From positions 653,154 through 717,153 of the forward strand of contig NW_027062698.1 in assembly GCF_032884065.1 (NCBI RefSeq): DNA of 64,000 nucleotides, written 5' to 3'. A program made the position numbers and the translations under genes. Shown one piece after another: positions 57,516 to 64,000 of the stretch; the stretch's first letter is position 1; each line of letters starts with the position of its first letter. The notes under the pieces were generated by a model. It worked only from the letters and a program-made list of their open reading frames with translations. It had not been told where the DNA came from and ran no database searches. Source of the DNA: Artemia franciscana (Eukaryota; Arthropoda; Branchiopoda; Anostraca; Artemiidae).

Positions 57516-58630
57516 AATATATCTATGTAGCGACATTAGCCTAAATTAAATTTCTATTTACTTAGATTTCTCTGATTACAAGCTCCTTTTCATTCAGAAA
57601 TTTTCTGTAGTGACGAAACTCACCCTGGATGCTTGGATTTTTTTTTCGGATTCGAGATTATCAAGAATCCAGACTCAATACATGGCAAGTGTCCAAATCC
57701 AATAAAAGTGGCAAGAATACGATAAGATTTAATTCGCAATCAAAACACGGAAAATGAAGAAAAATGGATCTAAGATAAACAGAAACGGCAAAAACGGTGA
57801 CGAAAAAACGACTGCCCTTTTTCTGTTTTTTTTTCGTTTTCTAAAAAAAAAAATACGGGACAGAAAATGGTAGAAAAAAAAAAAAAAAACAGAAAAAGAA
57901 ATGGAAACGGTGCCGACGCCAACTATGAACATCTTAGGCTGTTAAAAGAATAAGATCCACGTCTAAAAAAGAAAAAGACTACATAAATAATCTAAATTAA
58001 AATCATATAAGCTTTTATATTTCACCTATGGGATTTAATACTCCATTTAAAGGAAAACAAACGCTTTACCAGCGTTCAATTTAAAACAAAAATCAACTAT
58101 CAAAAATTAAAATAAAAGGTACATTATCTAAGAGTGTTTATATTATTTGCAGCATCCACAGAGGGAGGGGGAGTGCCTCTTATTTGTTTGAATGACTCCT
58201 AAGATGATTAAAATAGTCAAAAATAAAAATATTATAGTTAAGGCATCGATTAAGCGTAAACTTACACAACCAAACATATGTTAAAAATTCTGAAGAATCA
58301 GAAATTCAATTTTAAATAAAAAAAACCTCCATGTGGAGGATTTTAAGTAACTATCAAATATAAATATTTAAATAGTTTTAAACTTCCACGTAAAAATATT
58401 TATTTATTTCACAGAATTTAGCACATATCAGGACGAAATTTAAATATAAACATTTAAATATTTTTAAACTATTAGGTAAAAACATGAATCTAGTTCATAG
58501 AACTGACACATATTAGGACGAAACTCGTAAATTCAAGACCTTCATTGATAGTCTTGGACTATTAATCAGCTTAGTCATAGGACTAAAATCACATAAAGCT
58601 GCCAAGAAGTAAAAAAATATTGAAGGAATG
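57516..58630. other. unannotated stretch with a second AAACGG-rich tract
   Basis: 57735-57915 repeats the AAACGG/CAGAAA-rich composition of 49430-49580. Near 58325-58500 the phrases AAATATAAATATTTAAATAG...TTTTAAACT and ACATAT.AGGACGAAA occur twice about 115 bp apart, a diverged tandem repeat. No gene. Confidence 0.45.
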
Positions 58631-58730
58631 NNNNNNNNNNNNNNNNNNNNNNNNNNNNNNNNNNNNNNNNNNNNNNNNNNNNNNNNNNNNNNNNNNNNNN
58701 NNNNNNNNNNNNNNNNNNNNNNNNNNNNNN
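58631..58730. other. assembly gap (100 N)
   Basis: Exactly 100 N. The (AT)n on its right side suggests the gap was caused by a simple repeat. Confidence 1.
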
Positions 58731-58773
58731 TATATATATATATATTATAATTTATATATATATATATTATATC

Positions 58774-58803
<30 letters not shown>
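58731..58803. repeat. (AT)n-rich tract
   Basis: AT dinucleotides with short TTATAA interruptions, adjoining the gap. Confidence 0.9.
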
Positions 58804-58804
<1 letters not shown>

Positions 58805-58920
58805 ATGAAACTTCTCCTAGTGCCCTAAAATCTGCCAGATTACTCCAGAAGGGTGGTTCTAGAGATGATCCTTCTAATTTTCGACCGATTGCTCTTTTGT
58901 CAGCCTTTAGTAAAGTTAAG
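58804..58920 (+). pseudogene. small RT fragment of a Jockey-like element
   Basis: About 35 codons read ALKSARLLQKGGSRDDPSNF and RPIALLSAFSKV, the RT block that in the 6.9-11.5 kb element reads KGGSRSDPASYRPISLLSVF. It is flanked on both sides by AT-rich tracts. Confidence 0.75.
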
Positions 58921-58989
58921 TGAAGTATATATATAAATATGCATGTGTGCACGTGTATATGTCTGGTATGTGTGTATTTGTATATGTAT

Positions 58990-58990
<1 letters not shown>

Positions 58991-59074
<84 letters not shown>
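58991..59074. repeat. (AT)n microsatellite
   Basis: 84 bp of AT dinucleotides. Confidence 0.95.
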
Positions 59075-59836
<762 letters not shown>

Positions 59837-60079
59837 GTGAGTCTACTGCTCTGTAGGGCCTCCCCCAGGCCACTCAGCGTGTCCCCAGGTGGCGATAGGG
59901 GAATGCCTTATAGATATGTAGGGTACCTCCATAGGAAGCACTGACCAAGGGGGACGTTGTCCCTTGGAGCCCCTCATAGAAATTGGACCCCCCTCGCCCG
60001 GGGCCGTAAATACAGGTAGAGGAGGAAGAAGGCTCCTCAAATATACACTCAACAGGGTCCATTGGTGTGTATACACGTC
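59837..60079. other. GC-rich stretch of unknown origin
   Basis: Distinctly GC-richer than its surroundings (GGCCTCCCCCAGGCC, CCCCTCGCCCGGGGCC). It may be the 5' part of the RTE-like element that follows or a separate repeat. No motif decides. Confidence 0.35.
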
Positions 60080-62065
60080 CCGTGAGATATCAAACACTAA
60101 ACTTCAGAGTTTAAAAGTTGACAGTGTGCAAGATGGATATATTAATTTTAAGAAAACAACTTGTGAAGTTGCTGATGGTGTCTTAGGGAAGAAAGTTGGG
60201 AGTGCATCTAGGAATATTAGTGAAAACGTTTGATGGTTAATAGAGAGGAGAAGGGGTTTGTATAAGAATTACCTGAGTGATAAATCGTACGAAAACAAAA
60301 GGAATGTAAAAAAGTGGGGAAAGCATTAATATATGAACTAATGAGATGTGAAGTGAAGGTCATGGATAAAATTGCCAGGATCTGGAAGATACAGCTAGAC
60401 GGCATAATAGTAAAATATTGTACTGGCATGTTAATAAATTGAGAGGGAGTAGTTAATCCAGACTTGTCCCAGTTAGAGATAAGAACGGGGCCACAATTAG
60501 TGGTAAGGAAAAAGTTAAAGAGATATGTGCAAAAAATTCTAAGGATGTGCTAAACCGAGATTGAGTTGCAGGTAAAGATGTAGAGAAAAATGAAAAAGTT
60601 TGTGATACCTTGGATGTGAAAGAACATTCATTTTATGAGGAAGAGTTGGCGACAGGACTAAAAGGGTTAAAAATAATAAGGCTCCAGGTGCTGATAGTGT
60701 GGTAAATGAGTTACTTAAATGCGGTGGCTCTGAGTTTAGGAATAAGTTATTGAAAATTATGAACATACTTTTTGAAAAAGGAGAAGTACCTAGTGATTTT
60801 AGGAAAACCTTAATTAACCCATTATATAAGAAAGGTGATAAGAGGGAGTGAGGCGCTAGGCTCATCCCTGTACGTAGCAAATTACTTAGTAATATGATAC
60901 TTTTCAGGTTAGGTAGAGGATGTGTCGACCAAATTTTCACTCGTTGGCTAATAATTAATAAGTGTCTGAGATATCAGACACCTTTGGCTCTCATTTTTAT
61001 AGATTGTGAGTAATCATTCGATTCTGTTGATAGAAGATTGTTAGCGAAAGTCTTATCCTTATATGGTATACCGGACGAATTACATTAAAGTGATTATTGC
61101 TATGTACGAGTATAACACTGCTGCGGTTAAGGTAGGAAATGAGGTTAGCAACTGGTTTTGTATTAACTCAGGGGTTAAGCTAGATTATGACTTTGTCTTA
61201 AGGAGCATAGGAAAGGCAATGGGAGACCACGGAATTAAATGGGGAGGGAAAACTCTCCTGGAATTAGATTATGCTGATGATTTAAGTATCCTAGATAAAA
61301 GTGTGAGCAAAATGAATGAACTTTTAGAGGTTTTGCGAGTTCAGGGTGCTAGAACAGGTTTGGAAATAATGTTAAGAAGACTATGTCACTAAGTCTAGGA
61401 ATAATTGAAGATGAAAAGGAGACGTGGGGTAACGAAAAGATTGATCAGGTAGATAGCTTCACTTACCTTGGTAGTATTATTGGTAAAGACGGTGGGAGCA
61501 GCGATGATGTTAAAAATAGAATAGTTTAGGCTTAACGTGTTTTTTTTTCACAGTTAAAAAAAAGTTTGGAAGAATTGCAAGATAAGTCTGCAAACCAACA
61601 TTAGAATATTGGAAGCTATAGTGATGATAGTGGTCAAATATAGCTCTGAAGCATGGGCGCTCCGAAAAGCGGATAAAGATTTGCTAGATTTTTTTTCTCC
61701 TGAGAAATTGCCTACGGTTTGTTCTGGGACTCGGTTCACTAAGCATATTTCAAACAGTAGGCTGTACGAAAAGTGTGGTTCAATCTCGCTTTGTCGGGCT
61801 ATAATGAGAGAAAGGTACAGATGGCTTTGACACGTTTTGCGGACGAAGGATGACAAATTCCCGAATATCCTTATCGGCCAACCGTCTGGGTCAAACGGAA
61901 AGCAGGTCGTCCGTGATTGGGTGGGAGGATGTCATAAAGAAAGATTTAAAGGAAACAGAAACTTCCTGGGAGTGTGCAAAGAGGGAGGCTTGTAATAGAT
62001 TGGGCTAAAGGAGGAGCGTGCGAAGCTTGGGTGGCCTCAGGCGGCTTGGTGCTGCGGTGAGTTTT
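60080..62065 (+). pseudogene. RTE-like retrotransposon, degraded
   Basis: Fragments in order: LQSLKVDSVQDGYINFKKTT and CEVADGVLGKK (linker), GLYKNYLSDKSYENKRNVKK, FEKGEVPSDFRKTLINPLYK with a stop shortly after (about 60770-60850), a deletion, YEYNTAAVKVGNEVSNWF and INSGVKLDYDF (61063-61200; normally SGVKQG), and LDYADDLSILDKSVSKMNEL with an intact YADD (about 61264). The post-RT region carries the VDSFTYLGSIIGKDGG, EAWALRKADKDLL and IMRERYRWL blocks. The tail to about 62060 reads as the usual C-terminus in broken frames. Several frameshifts and a missing RT core make it inactive. Same family as 2391-2996 and 33730-36150. Confidence 0.8.
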
Positions 62066-63814
62066 TAGTAGTAACAGTAGTTATTTCAAAAATAATATTG
62101 GTGTAAAACAAAATTGTTTGGCATCGTAAAAATTTAGATGTTCATAAAAAACTGAAACTACATGGGAGGGGGATGAATCCTGATTTCTCATTAGAAGTCC
62201 TACGTGGATAAGTCATTAAAACGTATTTGGAACTGTTTACAGCAGTTAATCGTCAAATAAGGCCGAAGACCTCCACAAATATCGTATTTGATCTTGGATT
62301 TAAATGTTTTGAATGGATATTAGTTTTCATGTGCGAAGAAAGCGTAGTGAATGTTAAGAAATGCCAAAAAATACTTGAACCAATTTTGTGGTGCTTTTTA
62401 ACCCTTTAGAACGGTATATATCTCCTTCAGAGATTTGATCTGAAGAGATCATGCCACTATGAAACATAATCCGATATTTCTGGAGCAATTCAGAAATGAC
62501 TAAAATACGTTTTACTGCTTACCTACTCGAGACGAGGTACAGGCAGATCAGCGCAAGCCAACGCCGACAATTGTCGACACTCCAGTTGCCGAGTAAAGCT
62601 GCTTTTGTTGTTTTTAATTGCTTATTTGTTCTTTAAGTTTTGCTGAACGATAATGCACACTGAGTTCCAGGTAAGCTTATGGAACATTTTTGGGAGGTTA
62701 TTTTTTGTACAGAATAGACTATTTCTTTAATAGAAAAATTTAGTTGGGAAAGTAAATATGTTAATACTACTGAGAAGAGAAGAGGTGGGATTAAAAAGAG
62801 AACAAACAAGTAAACAGAAAAAATATTCAGTGTCACTACTGTCGGCTCATCAGAACTTGAAATATCGACATGACTCTCTTTAACTCAGAACTTTTCAATT
62901 TTTTTTTTTTTTTGCCTCTATGGTGTTTTTCCGTCTTTCGTCTAATAAAGGTGATAAAGCACATTGCTAAGCTATATACTTGCTACTTTACATTAGTGAC
63001 CAAACCTATATTATTTATATATTCGTTTTAGATTTTATTAGATATCTAACTATGATTCGTACTTTTTTCTACTGTTTTGTTCTGACTACTTTACTATTTG
63101 TTCTTTTCTCTGTTGTCCTTTTGGTTTTTCCCTCCACTCCTGCCACGATAAATTCCTTATGAACTGCACATTTTGGATGAAATTTATTTTGTAAACCGTT
63201 GATCAACGCAGACGTTTCATATTTTAACTGGAAGGGTGTCTCAAAGTTTCAATTGTCATCTGGAAGTTGTTATGGTATGTACGGTGGTAAACGTTCATCA
63301 GTATCAATTGTGGCTCATAAACACACAATATTAGAGGACTCAGCTCATTGCGTTTGTATTTCTGCTGATACAATTGTCTCCTTGTTGACGATGCACCAGC
63401 TCACTCCCGTCAGGTTGCTGTTGACTAAGCAAGAAGTTTTAGATTTGAGAACTTTTCGTATCCATTTTATAATCGTGATCTCGTATCTAGTTACTTGTTC
63501 CTATTCATAGAAATGAATTGTTGGGTTGCTGATAAAAAAAAAAGTCAATCTTGTACCGGTAGATTTGTTTTTGAGTTAGGTACAACACGAAGGGTTCAAT
63601 AGTAACGGTATTAAAAGTGTTGTGAAACACTAGGGGCAGAAGGAAGGCTGTGAATCTAACTGGTGATGATTTACCAAAGATTGAATAGCCACAGATAAAA
63701 CTCACTGTCACTAAATGTTATTAGCGATCATCTTACTGTCACGAAATCCCCTCACAATATATGCTTCTTCATTTGAATCAACTTTGTCTATATTAATTTT
63801 TTCTATTTATTTAG
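62066..63814. other. presumed MCM4 intron sequence, no recognised gene
   Basis: The stretch precedes the acceptor of the MCM4 exon and is therefore probably intronic. I looked for the preceding MCM4 exon (zinc-binding domain) and did not find it here. The 103-codon frame at 63199-63510 has unremarkable composition and no motif that I recognise. Confidence 0.5.
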
Positions 63815-64000
63815 ATGATATGCCAGCAGGACAGACTCCGCATACAGTGGTCCTCTTCGCGCACAATGACCTTGTGGATTCTGTACAACCAGGTGACAGA
63901 GTGACCGTAACTGGTATATATCGTGCCGTCCCACTGCGAGTTATTCCGCGGATGCAGTTGACCAAATCTGTTTTCAAAACGCATGTTGATGTTATTCATT
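63815..64000 (+). CDS. MCM4: MCM4 replicative helicase subunit, internal exon (continues beyond the window)
   Basis: MCM4 is a subunit of the MCM2-7 helicase that unwinds DNA at replication forks in the nucleus. After TTTATTTAG (acceptor AG at 63813-63814) the exon opens with two bases completing an Asp codon and reads [60 protein letters not shown] and H. This is the OB-fold segment of the N-terminal domain. The phrase [11 protein letters not shown] with [19 protein letters not shown] is diagnostic of MCM4 within the MCM family. The exon is open to the window edge with no donor before it. The other exons, including the zinc-binding domain upstream, are outside or in parts I could not recognise. 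Confidence 0.93.

Noticed and set aside
63199..63510. 103-codon frame upstream of the MCM4 exon as an additional MCM4 exon
   Set aside because: The translation does not match any part of MCM4 that I know, and no convincing splice pair delimits it.

Overview
The window is a eukaryotic, AT-rich and extremely repeat-dense stretch. It looks like an arthropod genome, and a crustacean is my guess; the sequence alone does not fix the species. The reasons are two host-type exons with consensus GT/AG splice sites, many decayed non-LTR retrotransposons of several families, Helitron remnants typical of arthropods, long (AT)n tracts and two 100-base assembly gaps. Almost nothing is uniquely genic: I can support one SLC6 transporter exon (minus strand, about 41.6-41.8 kb), one MCM4 exon (plus strand, running off the right edge at 63.8 kb) and one intronless, divergent TFIIB-like gene or retrogene with a homopolymer frameshift (4.83-5.66 kb).

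Layout. 0-3 kb: a non-LTR retrotransposon with an internal 483-bp tandem duplication, abutting an RTE-like fragment. 3.7-4.1 kb: a solo palindromic module of the dominant repeat family. 4.8-6.05 kb: the TFIIB-like gene followed by a four-unit 80-bp minisatellite. 6.9-11.5 kb: a minus-strand Jockey-like retrotransposon split inside its endonuclease by a 1.7-kb element of 'family A'. 15-33.6 kb: five more long family A copies and a decayed one, plus a tandem array (21.3-24 kb) of units resembling the family A interior. 33.7-36.2 kb: a minus-strand RTE-like element. 36.5 kb: a possible piggyBac-type terminus at the edge of a gap. 37.4-39.7 kb: a CR1-like element. 39.8-41.2 kb: two same-orientation copies of a long-TIR foldback element. 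41.6 kb: the SLC6 exon. 44-50 kb: mostly unrecognised sequence. 50.4-57 kb: a Helitron cluster with three recognisable 3' ends, several 5' ends and a head-to-head pair. 57-62 kb: family A, an RT fragment, (AT)n tracts and an RTE-like element. 63.8 kb to the end: the MCM4 exon.

The most interesting material is family A. Five copies share T|AATTAAAT...TTTGA|T junctions, a 13-bp subterminal inverted repeat (AGTAAGGAGCGAC), an 8-bp terminal hairpin at one end and a roughly 300-bp palindromic module at the other, with no convincing coding capacity. These are the hallmarks described for Helentron-associated non-autonomous elements (the DINE-1 type), so I propose that assignment as inference. The palindromic module also occurs alone. 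The classical Helitrons at 50-57 kb carry a doubled 3' terminus (two hairpin-plus-CTAG signals in a row), and all three ends sit against (AT)n tracts.
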